A stretch of 46,041 nucleotides of DNA, taken from Planoprotostelium fungivorum (lineage: Eukaryota; Evosea; Variosea; Cavosteliida; Cavosteliaceae). The DNA lies in the NCBI GenBank assembly GCA_003024175.1, contig MDYQ01000220.1, forward strand, positions 1 through 46,041. The letters are read 5' to 3'. Under the pieces are notes generated by a model. It searched no databases and was not told the DNA's origin. It saw only the letters and a list, made by a program, of their open reading frames with translations. Shown here piece by piece: positions 8,412-19,142 of the stretch. The position numbers and the translations under genes were made by a program. The first letter of the stretch is position 1; each line of letters starts with the position of its first letter.

Positions 8412-9931
8412 TTGAACTGCACATTAGTTAACATTGAGGATGGAACAACTATAGAGAAGACATACTTGTTCCCTGCAGATCATGCCATCAAAATATCATC
8501 TATCAAACACATCAGTGATCTCAACAACACTCTACAATTGTGGATACAAAATTCTTTTGCTGCTGATGATGCTGTACCTGACACTAAACACAGAGTACAT
8601 GAATTCATTGCTTTCAAACTTAAGCTAGCTAAATCTCAGCAAGGTGGATGCAAAGGATATACAGTGGATTTGGGTCTTAAAAACAAAAGGTGTCTGAAGA
8701 ATCCTGATCTCAAAGACAACCTCTGCTTTTGGAGAAGTATTGCAATTGCTTTGTATGAGTCTTCTTATCAACATATTGGTAAAAAAGACAGCAAAATACA
8801 GGGAAAAAGCTATTGATTTAAGGGATCAATATTTTGCACAATGTGGTCAAATCATCTTAGATCATGTACAAGTAGCCGATCTCCCTGTTATCTGTCAATC
8901 ACTCAATCTAGATCTAACAGTTTACACTTTAGATGATAATCTAAACAGTCTGAAGTTATATGAATCAGGCTACAGAAAGACAAATGTAATATGAAGAGTG
9001 CAAACCAATGGAGCTACTCCTCCATCAGTGGTGGAGGAGAATCTCAGAGCTTCCCTGGGCCCCACATGTAGGATCATCAATCTTATCATGGAGTAAGGTA
9101 TTAATGTTAGACTTTGTGTATAATTGTTTGTACCAGCATTATGACAAAACAGAGGTGGACCTCCTGTATACAGACACAGATAGCATATACATGCAGGCTA
9201 AAGTATCCAGCTATGAAGAATTCAAACAGAGATTCCCTGATCATTTACAAAAGCTCCATTTTGCTGCAGCAGGTGATATAACACCAGGAAAGATGAAGCT
9301 GGAATGTGAGCTGAAAGAAGCTGTCTTTGTAAAGCCTAAGACATATAGTTATGTGAAGAAGGATGGCAAAGAGGATGTTAGAAATAAAGGAGTGGTGTTA
9401 AGCCAGAACAAAGAGATATTAATATTTGACAGTTATAAGAGAGCAATATTCTCAGATGATCTGATCATGGTAAAGAACACTCTGATTAGAAAGACAATAC
9501 ATAATGATGCACTCTCCATGAATACAATGACAGTAGACAAAGCAGCTTTAGATGGATGGTATGATAAGAGAATAATGATAGACAACATCCACACTGTACC
9601 TTTTGGGTTGTACAGCAAACAGTTCAGTGAAGAGGATGTGATGAACAGGATAATGAAGAACTTGGCAGCCAGAGTGAATATTGGACTAGGACAGCTCAAG
9701 ACATACCTTCTGTGCACTCAGAATCAGCTAAAGACACACCTGGCATCTCAATTTCATTCTGGCATGTCACAGATGAATTATGGTGTACTGTGGAACCTTG
9801 ACCACTGTGTGCCTGTATCATTTGCCAGAGATAACCTAAAGGCTCTATGTCATTACTCTAATATTCAACCTATGCTGGTCACAGAGAACAGTAGCAAATG
9901 TGCAGATCTTGGTCTTCCAAAGGGAATGTGA
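8412..9931 (+). pseudogene. Polinton-like protein-primed DNA polymerase B, internally deleted, with HNH-like tail
   Basis: The N-terminal part (8412-8816, then 8740-8994 in another frame) holds KDNLCFWRSIAIALYES and DLPVICQSLNLDLTVYTLDD, resembling the N-terminal 'CFFRCLA' region of Polinton polymerases. The C-terminal part (9008-9931) has motif C YTDTDSIYMQ and KPKTYSYVKKDGK, the K-x-Y segment of the thumb. The exonuclease domain and palm motifs A and B expected between them are absent, and there is a frame change near 8800 and a stop at 8992, so the gene cannot make an active polymerase. The last ~70 residues (NYGVLWNLDHCVPVSFARDN, CHYSNIQPM, N-SK) look like an HNH/His-Me nuclease module. 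The target of that nuclease is unknown. Confidence 0.75.
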
Positions 9932-10141
9932 TATAACAATATAAATAGTGAATAATGTTACATATTTTTTTAGTTGTTGGTCTTGTATTGTCACTTGTTC
10001 AGTTTTCCAAAAAAAATGGCAAGATCATCAGCCACATTATCTACATCTACAACTTGGTGTCTCTGCACAGTTGATTGATTTCCTTGCCAAGGTACTGGCA
10101 ATCTGGCTCCTATTGTTGCAAGCAGACTCAAGGAACATAGG

Positions 10142-10760
10142 TCAACTGGACTTGATAGATTTCCTTGCTTTCATGTCTCGCTTGTATTCCTGAAGCTGGC
10201 AGATATATTCGTCTGAACGTAAGATCTCTTCATCTGTGGCTGCATCTTCTTTGTCATCAAGACGTTTCAAATCAATCAGACTCTGTAGAATGCGCTGGAT
10301 AGAATTAGAAAGAGTTAGATAAATGGTTCTGGTTTTGGAAAGAATACCTTTTTCATGGCCTTGCAACGGCGCTGTTCAGTGAGCGTGGTAATCTCTGCTG
10401 AAAGTTTACAGTATTTGTTCTCAGAAGCCAGCAAGTGTTTCTCCGCTGGTCGGTCGACAGTTTAGCACATTTATTGGAGAGCTCCTGATGGAGTTTCAGA
10501 TACTCGTTGCTCATAGTAAAAACAGCGGTGAGACCAGTCTTGTCGAGCTAAAGATGTGAGAAAGATGAGATTCACATTAAATCACTCACGAGAGATATTT
10601 GGATGCCTGCCTGAAGCAGCATGGCATTTGCTTTTTCATCAGATAAAGTGCATTGCTGTTCTAATTGAGCGTGTTGAGCTCCAAGTTTGTTCTGTGCCTC
10701 TTTCCTCCAACCGATAATGATGTTGGCCAGCTGATCATGAAGATGGTATCTTGCTCAAAA
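10142..10760 (-). CDS. Coiled-coil protein, 3' part, possibly frameshifted
   Basis: Minus-strand exons encode LANIIIGWRKEAQNKLGAQH..., then after an intron LDKTGLTAVFTMSNEYLKLH, then HLLASENKYCKLSAEITTL and, after an intron at about 10281-10333, RILQSLIDLKRLDDKEDAAT ending in KARKSIKSS. The composition is helical and Leu/Lys/Glu-rich throughout. The second and third pieces are in different frames near 10440-10460 without a convincing intron, so either a sequence error or a mutation lies there. It follows member B on the same strand and could be its continuation or a separate gene. No family recognised. Confidence 0.45.
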
Positions 10761-10795
10761 CACAACATCTCGCTCAAAACACAACAGCAGTCCTC

Positions 10796-11559
10796 TTAAC
10801 TAAATACATAATACTGTTTGTTATGAATGTACGTTGCCGTCCCAATCACTCCCAAAACTACGCCGACTGCGAAGGACACGGCGATCAAGCCTGCAGGCAG
10901 GAATGCTACTATTTTCTCGTAGGTTGATCTGTTTGCCCGTGTAGCAACTTGGTCGGTTCTCTGACTGAGAAGTGGTATGCTCGTCTCTGTTCCCGCCCCG
11001 GGCTCTCTGGTCTTTGGGATCTGGCTTCATTCAATTGGATTGTGTTTCAACCAATAACAAATACCTTCTATGACCCGATTGAGAGTCTCTCTTAATTCAT
11101 CTATCTGTCTCTGCTCATTTGAAACTGTTAATTTCATTCGGTAATTTAGATAATAGAAAATCACATTATTTTCCTCTGGTAAAAAACACACAACAGAGTC
11201 AGCCAAAAACCCCTCTCAGCCGCTTATACGCGAGCTAGAGCCTGAGAGGCCCGTAGAGCCCCATAGAGGCCCTGGAGACACCGCGACGAGAATATAGAGA
11301 ATAAAAAGAGAATAAAGAAGGGTCGACACTCACCGGCTGTTGCAGCTCCTTGGGCGGCGGAGCTCCCGTCAACGTAGTAGGTTCCTGCAGCAACGGTAGA
11401 GGGGTCCCCAGCATCGCAACGACATGCGGCATCGAAAGAGACGGTAAGTGTGCTGGCTACAAGTTCAAATTTGGACGCGAGAACACTGGTGACTGCGGGA
11501 GCGAGGAACTGATATTCGCTTGTGGCATCTCCATTCTTGGCGCGGTAAATCCACAACAT
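10796..11559 (-). CDS. Modular family member B: alternative header, coiled coil and membrane helix
   Basis: The header exon (11334-11559) begins MLWIYRAKNGDATSEYQF and ends AATAG with a phase-1 donor, as in A and C, although its sequence differs. A 158-nt intron (11176-11333) carries the conserved block. Splicing to 11175 gives, in frame, ENNVIFYYLNYRMKLTVSNE followed by QRQIDELRETLNRVIE, a short coiled coil. After a further intron one frame gives TDQVATRANRSTYEK and a strongly hydrophobic run, IVAFLPAGLIAVSFAVGVVL, then GVIGTATYIHNKQYYVFS and a stop. This reads as a tail-anchor-like membrane helix, but the acceptor that sets this frame is weak. No catalytic domain is visible. Confidence 0.5.
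11230..11334 (-). repeat. Conserved intron block after the header of member B
   Basis: Near-identical partner of 2883-2987, beginning at the phase-1 donor of the header exon. A possible reading frame through the core (CLQGLYGALRASQALAR) exists here, but the equivalent frame is not kept in A or C. Confidence 0.8.
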
Positions 11560-11900
11560 TTTGAGTTGTTCGACAAAAGAAGATGTTTAGGGTAGACGAG
11601 AAGATAGAAACCGTCAGAAAAGATGAAGATGAACCGACATTGGGTCGGGCGTGTTGTTACCTTGAGAAATGGCTCGAAGGATCTTCTTCAAATGGAATAC
11701 AGACTAGGACCTGGAACAGAGTCAAAATGAGACATTTAAACCGACGTTCAGAGAGGCGTTGTTACCTGTGGACGCTCGAGACGAAGTCTAAGAAGATACG
11801 GCGCGATACGGACCGAAGATCTGAAAAGAAATAAGTCAGATTGGACATGGTTCAATACGATGAAAGAGAGACGGCGATGATTCGATAAGACGTCTTACCG
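11560..11900 (-). repeat. Leader of member B
   Basis: Homologous to 3470-3790 and, more weakly, to 38990-39382. Two mini-exons are visible with donors gtaacaacgcc and gtaacaacacg. Both introns carry a motif close to ACGTCGGTT about 15-20 nt after the donor. The header ATG follows without a further obvious intron. Confidence 0.65.
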
Positions 11901-11943
11901 AATCACCTTCAAACACACAAGCCAACACACCTCACAGCTCATT

Positions 11944-12096
11944 ATGTCTGGAAAGAACACCAAGCCCACTACAATCACACCCAAACCTACAAACTTCAAA
12001 CGCAGGGCAAGGACGTCTTGGTTGGGGTGGCGGAGCATCTACTGTCAACGTTGGCAGGTCTGGCTACGGCGGTTGTTGGTTAAACTCCACAACTGA
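11944..12096 (+). CDS. Small basic ORF, doubtful
   Basis: A 50-codon frame beginning MSGKNTKPTTITPKPTNFKR, basic and Trp-rich at the end. An overlapping frame is Gly-rich (GRLGWGGGASTVNVGRSGYG) and runs to a stop at about 12160, so a spliced form is also possible. No homology recognised and no neighbour suggests a role. Confidence 0.2.
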   Translation: MSGKNTKPTTITPKPTNFKRRARTSWLGWRSIYCQRWQVWLRRLLVKLHN

Positions 12097-12195
12097 CACA
12101 GCATCTTTAACTGTTGTCATTACATAAACATAATTAAATTTGATGTTGATCTTTATACAAATTTACCCACTCACATATAGTAGCCTGCCTCACAG

Positions 12196-12394
12196 AGGCA
12201 GAGGCTAATGAGGGTATGTGAGGCACAGGCTACTATCTTTTAGTGTGCAGTGATTTCTATCTAGTCTGTACAAAGCATGCTCTGAGCACACAAAAGCTTA
12301 CAAATGTTTTGCAGAGAATTTACAAACTGATCACAGGAAGCAAGCATTCAGTGTGTGGTGAGTTGTAGATAAATCCGCTATAATACCTCTTTTC
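12196..12394 (+). repeat. Dispersed repeat, second copy
   Basis: Matches 4290-4486 along its length, including AACTGATCACAGGAAGCAAG, at roughly 90 percent identity. It separates the element-rich left block from the conserved genes. Confidence 0.8.
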
Positions 12395-12538
12395 ATATGA
12401 TGGACGTCATTCAAACGAGTTTTCACTGGTGATATGGCGGTATGGGAATAAAATCATTTATTCTTAATTATTAAAATCGCAGATCAGATCTGATCGTTGA
12501 CTCTCTTTTGAACAGCAGGTCCTTCTACAGTTGAGACA

Positions 12539-14361
12539 ATGTTCGGAGGAGGTGCATAGATCATACCTATCCTATGCACCATCTAAATACACCTCAGATG
12601 AGGTCTCAGCTATCGTCTTGGACATAGGGAGCAACAGTGCGCGAGCAGGTTATGCAGGAGAGGATACACCAAAGTGTGTCGTCCAAACAGCTGTTGGCTC
12701 GATCTCTGGAGATAATACAGTTGGTAACGGAACGAAGGCCTTGGACGAAGGATTAGATCAAGAGGTCAAGAAGGATTCCAACTTTCGCAGGTCTCACTTC
12801 CTTCAAATCTCCTCTGATTCTAATCGATCGACAGATACTACGTCGGCTCCAACGCCCTCTCTTTCCGTCGCGACGGTATAGAGATCTTCCAACCCATCAC
12901 GGAGGGTCTCGTCAATAACTGGGAACAAATGGAACAACTCTGGAATCACCTCCTCAGAGATCGATTACGCATCGATCCCTCGGAACATCCCATTCTCGTC
13001 TCCGAACCTTCTTACAACACAAAGTGATATCTCTCACCACCCTGTCTCATCTTTTTGACCTGACTCAGGGCCAATCGCGAGAAGACAACAGAACTCATGT
13101 TCGAGAAATATTCCACACCCGCTCTGTTTGTGGCGAAAGACGCCGTCCTCGCATGATATCCTTTCTTCATCCTCCATGAACATCATGAATTCATCTTCTT
13201 TGACTGAAACACTTTTGCCTCTGGAAAATCTGGAGGCCTGGTCATCGACAGTGGTGCCGGTACCACCAGAGTCACTGCAGTCCACGACGGTTACGCCCTC
13301 ACCAAGAGTGAGTGAGACGAGGACCTACAGAAACTGAGACGTGAAAGGTATCGTGAAGACGAGATTGGCTGGTGATTTCATCACCGAAGAGTTCAGCCGC
13401 ATCATCGGTGAGTCCTCTCATCGTGACCTCGAGGTGAAATTGTGCAGAGGGCAAGGGAGTCAGCATCAGACCTCACTACATGATCAAGAGCAAGAAAGAA
13501 ATTCGAATGAACGAATTCGAAGTCGAGCTGAACGGTGAGAGAGCGAGTCATCACGTGAACCTTACCGTTTCAGATCTTCCCAACATCACCGACAGCTACA
13601 GACAATACGAAGCGAAGGTGAAATGTTTCACCACCGTCTCATCTGACGCGACATCAGCACATCATCCGAGACATCAAAGAGACCGTATTTCGCGTCTCTG
13701 ATTTCGCCTTCAATGAAGAGTGAGACGACAGAGATGTTCGATGAAACTGAACCAGAGAAGGACGAATGCAAACATTCCCGCCGTCCCTTATGAACTCCCC
13801 GACGGTAACACCATAGAGATCGGCACCGATCGCTTCAAACTACCCGAGCTGATGTTCAACACGAGCGTACTTCAGGTGGAATCATGTCTCAATCGTTGAG
13901 TTCCACGTGCTGAGAGGAGAGCAGAAGCTGAACACGAACGTTCCGGCAGAGGAGATGATGAGCATTCCCCAGATGGTGCTCAACAGCATCGGTAGGTGTG
14001 ATGCTGATCTGAGGAGAGAACTGTTTGGAGGTATCCTCTTGACGGGAGGAAACACTCTCTTCCCTCAGTTTGCAGAGAGGTGAGCGAACTCTGTGGATGG
14101 TGTGGTGAATCGTCTTCAGGTTGAACAAGGAACTGTCTGAGAAGCAGCCACCGCAAGGGTACAAGTTGAGGATGATCACACCGACACCACAGGACAGGAA
14201 ATACGGGTGAGATGTCGGTAGGATGTCGTGTGCTGAGGGGGAGTAGAGTGTGGACGGGTGGTAGTATATTGGCCTCGTTGGGAGCATTCCAGCAGATGTG
14301 GATTTCTAAACAAGAGTATGAGGAGTACGGACCTCCTGTCGTAGACACAAAGTGCCCATAA
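12539..14361 (+). CDS. ARP4: Actin-related protein 4 (BAF53/ACTL6 family), chromatin-remodelling subunit
   Basis: Nuclear actin-related protein of the SWI/SNF, INO80 and NuA4 complexes. The start exon MFGG splices over 12552-12597 to [20 protein letters not shown], the family opening. Further blocks in order: [36 protein letters not shown] read as [14 protein letters not shown] across an unusual intron, [36 protein letters not shown], and the C-terminus [20 protein letters not shown] ending DTKCP. The gene has about ten short introns, mostly GT-AG, and one AT-AC intron. The boundary around 12765-12835 is not settled. Length and ending match the family, so the identification is strong. Confidence 0.93.
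13156..13212 (+). other. Candidate U12-type AT-AC intron in ARP4
   Basis: No GT-AG pair restores the ARP4 frame here. An intron beginning ATATCCTTT, exactly the U12 5' splice-site consensus, and ending AAACAC restores [20 protein letters not shown] in phase 2. TCTTTGAC, close to the U12 branch site TCCTTRAC, lies 14 nt from the 3' end. Confidence 0.85.
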
Positions 14362-14546
14362 ATGTTCAATGCTGATGTCTTCTCTATCATTTCTACTACT
14401 ATTCTTACGATCCACCATATCTGTCAAGATCTTTGTCGTCAAGCGATAACCTCTCGATCTAGTGGTCGAATACGTCCTCGTTGCACTCTGTGTCCTACTA
14501 TCTTCGCTTGGTCGACTAATCAGAATTTATTCGATCGAAAGCCACT

Positions 14547-14670
14547 ATTGTGCGGCCCATGCGAATATTTCCCTTTCTTTTTCACTCGGTACGATAACGC
14601 AAAATCACCATGGATACTCGTCTTCTTAACGCGCTTTTAAAAAGGTAAATAATCGCTTGGGCCGCACAAT
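14547..14670. promoter_or_regulatory. Spaced inverted repeat in the ARP4 to ankyrin-gene interval
   Basis: TTGTGCGGCCCATGCGA at 14548-14564 is inverted at 14653-14669 with one or two mismatches, with about 90 bp between the arms. It lies 140 bp upstream of the proposed start of the next gene, in the only sizeable gap (14362-14807) between these genes. It may be a cis-regulatory pair or a small foldback. Confidence 0.4.
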
Positions 14671-14807
14671 ACAACCTGACAATGCGCTAACATTTGGCCC
14701 AAACCCAAAACCTAGCCCATTTTGAGGAATGGCCAGAAGACCATTCATTCCACACCAAAAAGACAACCTCTCGCTCGACGCAAACGTTGTCCAGCGCAGA
14801 GAAAGAG

Positions 14808-16982
14808 ATGAACTCTGACACAAGAACCAACTCGACGACACAGAAGTACATACCACCAGCAAGACGCACCGAGGGTGGTCGAGACAACGCTGCTGAGAGA
14901 GACCGGACGGAGAATGCGTATCGACCCAACCAGCCAAGCACAAGTTCGCAAAGGACTGACCAGAGAGGAGACTCACGTTACGACCACCGAGATGGAAGGT
15001 ACCCAGGATGCTCACAGAGTGATGATTGGCGAAGTGGCGGTGGAGATCGTAGCCGTTCCAACAGGTGATGTGTATATTTTACCTCACCCAACATCTCACT
15101 CTCGAATCAGACCCCAACGCCACTCTCCCTCGGTACATCAAAGTCAGCCGAGCAGTAATTCCAGATTAGACTCACACATGGTGAAGTCGTCCATCTTCAC
15201 ACTCCATCTCTGACTGTCCTCCGTTCAGGCCTTGGAGCGTTTCCGATACGAGATGGAAGACAACGAGATCGACTGCGACGTCCGGAGCGACGTGACCTAC
15301 CTCCACAGCGAAGATCACAGCCCCAATTCATCTTCTTCGATGACACACAGGAGGGTCTCTACCATCAACGTGACCGACGACATCACCAGCGTGACCACAG
15401 AAAGATCGGACGGCCCACCCACGAGCTACAGCTGGCCGACGCCCTTCACGGGCCAGTGGATAGACAAGTCCGACCGTCAGTACATCGTGTCAGAATCGAG
15501 AGTGTATGACGCCTGCCGCATCACTGTCGTGTCCATCCACAGAGGAGAAGGACTGATCGCCGTGGGTCGCGTGGAGGTGACGGATCATCATGAGATGTCC
15601 CTGAGATTTAATAGGATGCCGGCCAATCGGGAAGACCCACTCGATTCCTCCTCAATGCTGTCCGATTTGAAGTGGGACAGGTGAATGGGTCGGAAGTGTA
15701 GTTGCGTGACTCATCACAGGTACCTCATTTCCAATTGATTCGAATGGAAGTAAGGGCGGGTGGAACGAAGGTCGTGGAGGGAGAAACAAAGACGGAGAGG
15801 AGGGCCATCATTCTCACATCCACCGACGGAGTCGATTCCATCGAGATGAATCAAGTGCAAATCGGCATAGAAGAGTACAGAAAATGCAGCGAGAGGTGAG
15901 ACGACGGGACAACCGATCCGTTCACGATCTTCTGACACGGTTTAGATGGGTGGAACGTATCGTCTCCTTGATTAAGAACAGCACCTTAGATTCGACGCTG
16001 TCGGGGGTTTACAAGGTGAGGATAATATATATGTGTAAATAAGCCACTGAGAGCACAGTCTTACTTTGGGTACAATTACGTGGCGGCTGTGCCTTGTGGG
16101 GAAGACAAGTTCATCGTGGCGGGAGTGGTGATCCTGCGTCACCGGGACCAAGAGATGAGATTCGATGATAACATTGTTTTCATCGGCACCTCTCACGAAG
16201 GAAGCACCACTTCTATACGTCAACTGAATGCTCCTGTGGGTCACTGAATATGTGATGACACCTGACACGCGTAGGTGTCTTACAACACCGCTTCCATCCC
16301 ATATCAGCGAACTAGAGAGGTCCAAAAACGAGAGCAAGTGTTTGGCAGGAAAATGCCTCCCCTCCCTGCCCTTATGGGGTGGTACAACGCAGTTCAAGAC
16401 ATTACGCGTCTCTTACATCTCAATCTCAGTTTCCTCCTCGACGAAGGTGAGTCAGAGACTTTTACATCAGGGCCTCTCCCGACATCCCTCAAGGTGACCA
16501 AGAGGAGGCCATACGGATGCTCAAAGAATCGACATCCGTCCCTCACCTGGCCTTAAAACCCCTCATCAGCAATTTTCCCGGCCTGATGCCCATCATGAGG
16601 GCCGCGCAGAAGGGCATGACCGAGACTTGCAAGACACTGATGCACTATGGAGCAGACATCCACGCATTCCGACGCGGCGAAAAGGGAAGAGAGAACTCTC
16701 GGTCGTTAGAGTATGCCGTTGTCGGTGTGAGTCGTGAGACGATGGAGGAGAAGCGAAATTGATTCGGCGCAGAAAAACGAGCAGATGGTACGATTTCTGT
16801 TGGACAGTGGTGTCAAGATCAGATCGACGACGATCGGATACGCAAGAAAGAGTGGACATCAGAAATCGGGAGATACAAGAGAGGAAGACACGGATTGGAG
16901 AATGGTCGACTTTCTGGAGACCTATCAGAAAGAGCATCCAGAATCGATCGAGAACGAGGACACTTCAAAACAGCTGAAGTAA
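14808..16982 (+). CDS. Ankyrin-like repeat protein with basic low-complexity N-terminus
   Basis: The chosen start gives MNSDTRTNSTTQKYIPPARR followed by an R/D/S/G-rich region resembling N-termini of RNA-associated proteins. Later exons give YIVSESRVYDACRITVVSIH, then SYFGYNYVAAVPCGEDKFIV and RFDDNIVFIGTSHEGST, then MPPLPALMGWYNAVQDITRL, and then ankyrin-like helices: LMPIMRAAQKGMTETCKTLM...HYGADIHAF and EQMVRFLLDSGVKIRS. It ends KEHPESIENEDTSKQLK. Exon choices around 15069-15235 and 15684-15790 are uncertain. The family is not recognised beyond the ankyrin-like part. Confidence 0.6.
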
Positions 16983-17242
16983 AATCGAATGATAAAGGCA
17001 CCTTGCAAAACAGCACTGCTTTTGTCAACATACAATAGGTTCCTGTCGGTGTTGTTCCCACTGGCAGCAAATGGTCCTTCAAATTGACATCTCTGCTGTA
17101 CGCCACCATACACGACTTTCAAGAGTTGGGCTATTCATTGTGGCTCAAAACATTTCTGAATTTGTCACGTGAGGCGATGACGCAATCAGCCCTTCGAATG
17201 TCATTGTGTAGAAAAGAGCAATCACACAACGACACCTCAGAC

Positions 17243-18314
17243 ATGAGTCTCCTCAAGGCCTTCAAGATCGGTGACGGAAAGATCATCCCAGGCATAGGTT
17301 TTGGTACAGGAACAGGTGAACCATTCTGAGCACGTTCACACATCACAGACAACTTACTTCCCTTCAGCTCTGTTTGCGAAAGATGCTGGAGAATCTGTCG
17401 TCAGGGCCATCAAGGCCGGCTACAGACACATCGACACCGCCCAAGTGTGGGTCTATTTTGAATGTGGGATCATCTAACGATCAGGAAGATATCAAAACGA
17501 AACATCGGTGGGTAAGGCTTTGAAAGATGCGGGTGTCGATCGATCGGAACTCTACGTCACCACCAAAATCATCGAAGGAGCTGGAAAGAAGACGGAAGAG
17601 ACGTTTTCTCAGCAATTAGCACAACTCCAACTCGATCATGTTGATCTATATCTTATTCACACTCCCATTTTGAAGGAGGCAACGATCGAGGACACGTGGA
17701 AGGCGCTAGAGAACATCCAGAAGAGTGGAAAGGCAAAGTCTATCGGTGTATCTAACTTTCGTGTGTCCGACCTTCAAAAGGTGTCATCTCATTCGTTCAT
17801 CATTCAGCCTTTATGATACATTACACCATCACAACATCCTGTCATTCACATCTGACGATGTGAATTCAGTTAGAAGGCCATACTACACCTTCCGTCAACC
17901 AGATCGAATTTCACCCTTACGTATGGAAGCAGACATCATCGCTCTACGATTATTGCAGACAGAAGAACATCATTTTAGAGGCTTATGGAGCTCTCTCACC
18001 CATCATCCGCTCACAAGAGGGTCCTCTTCATCCCGTCTTAAAGGAGATCGCGCACAGACACAACGCCACCACGGGACAGATTCTCATCGCATGGACAATC
18101 GGTAAGGGAGTGGTGCCCGTCACTACGACAAACAAAGATGAGAGGTGATGCGAGAAGACGATAGACATCATCGTGATGGACGATGACGTTGTGCAGATTG
18201 AAAGAAATGTTGGCGGCTCAAGACTTGAAGTTGAGTGAAGGGGAGATGGATGAGATTGATCGAGCGGGAAGCACGGTTCATGAAAGATATTTTGCCAAGC
18301 ACATGGACTCATGA
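17243..18314 (+). CDS. Aldo-keto reductase
   Basis: NAD(P)H-dependent oxidoreductase of the AKR fold. Five exons (17243-17315, 17368-17446, 17489-17780, 17870-18144, 18197-18314) total 837 nt and give 278 residues in frame. The family order is intact: MSLLKAFKIGDGKIIPGIGF, then HIDTAQVYQNETSVGKAL with catalytic Asp and Tyr, YVTTKI with the Lys, LYLIHTP with the His, KSIGVSNFRVSDLQK, SVNQIEFHPYVW, AYGALSPI, TTGQILIAWTIGKGVVPVTT. All four tetrad residues are present, so it should be active. The substrate cannot be told from sequence. Confidence 0.93.
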
Positions 18315-19142
18315 AGATAAAGCAAATTATCTTGGTGCTGAAGATGTTACACAATGCCTTGAAAAATTGTTCCATCTTGATTCAGAACACTCGTGTAGGA
18401 GGATAATCCCGTCTGAGACGTCTATCATCCTACGATCGACCTAAATCGTAGAGATATCAATGATCACATCACGGATTGCCATACAACCGATGCTTTTAAA
18501 TGAATGAACAGCATAGATATTTATTGAGATAATGCATCCACAGACACAGGTACAGAGGGAAGGGAGGCGTAGGTTAAGTTGAATACGATGGTGGATGCAA
18601 TGGGCAGAAGAACAGTGGTCGTGATAGTGACGAGATATCCTACATTGAACGATGTGTAAGACATCGTGAACACCACCATGATCACACTTTCGATCGAATT
18701 TCAGTTTCGTACATTACTAGTAGAAGTTCTCTTCTGCCTACTGTATCGAACGCATCACCACTGGTCGATTAAAACAACGACGGGCTGGCTGATATGATCA
18801 AGTATAGCCTGGTCATTGTGATGTCGTCAGACAACGCAACGATTTGATCTGGTACAGAAGAGGCGTGAGCTCATTTCACAAACTCGCGTCGTGGCGATGA
18901 TCTCCGTTGAAGGTGTATCATGGATCGCTTCATCCTCACAACCACTGTGACATGCAGTACTCCTTTTGCTGTGTGAGTAAATGAATAGATAAATAGGATA
19001 GTTAGCTGTTATCTAGGATCAAAGTCGAATTGCCTGAAGGAGTGTCTGTCTGACGGAATTGAAACCACTTCAGTGTGACGGTTTCGTAATTACAACCAGC
19101 ATAAGCCCGCTGACAGCAAAAAACGCCAGGTTTTTGATCACG
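18315..19142. other. Interval with no confident gene; possible small membrane ORF on the minus strand
   Basis: On the minus strand about 18522-18680 there is a short frame, MVVFTMSYTSFNVGYLVTIT..., with two hydrophobic stretches and a TAA stop. It is preceded by an acceptor-like cag, so it could be the last exon of a small membrane protein. Further upstream exons were not found. The rest is probably the 3' flank of the reductase and the 5' flank of the next gene. Confidence 0.3.

Noticed and set aside
13889-14442. Overlapping minus-strand open frames of 88-136 codons
   Set aside because: They are antisense to conserved ARP4 exons and show no homology.
14694-15068. Start of the ankyrin-like gene at the first codon of the open frame (TTG at 14694)
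   Set aside because: TTG is not a normal nuclear start; the first ATG in that frame is at 14808.
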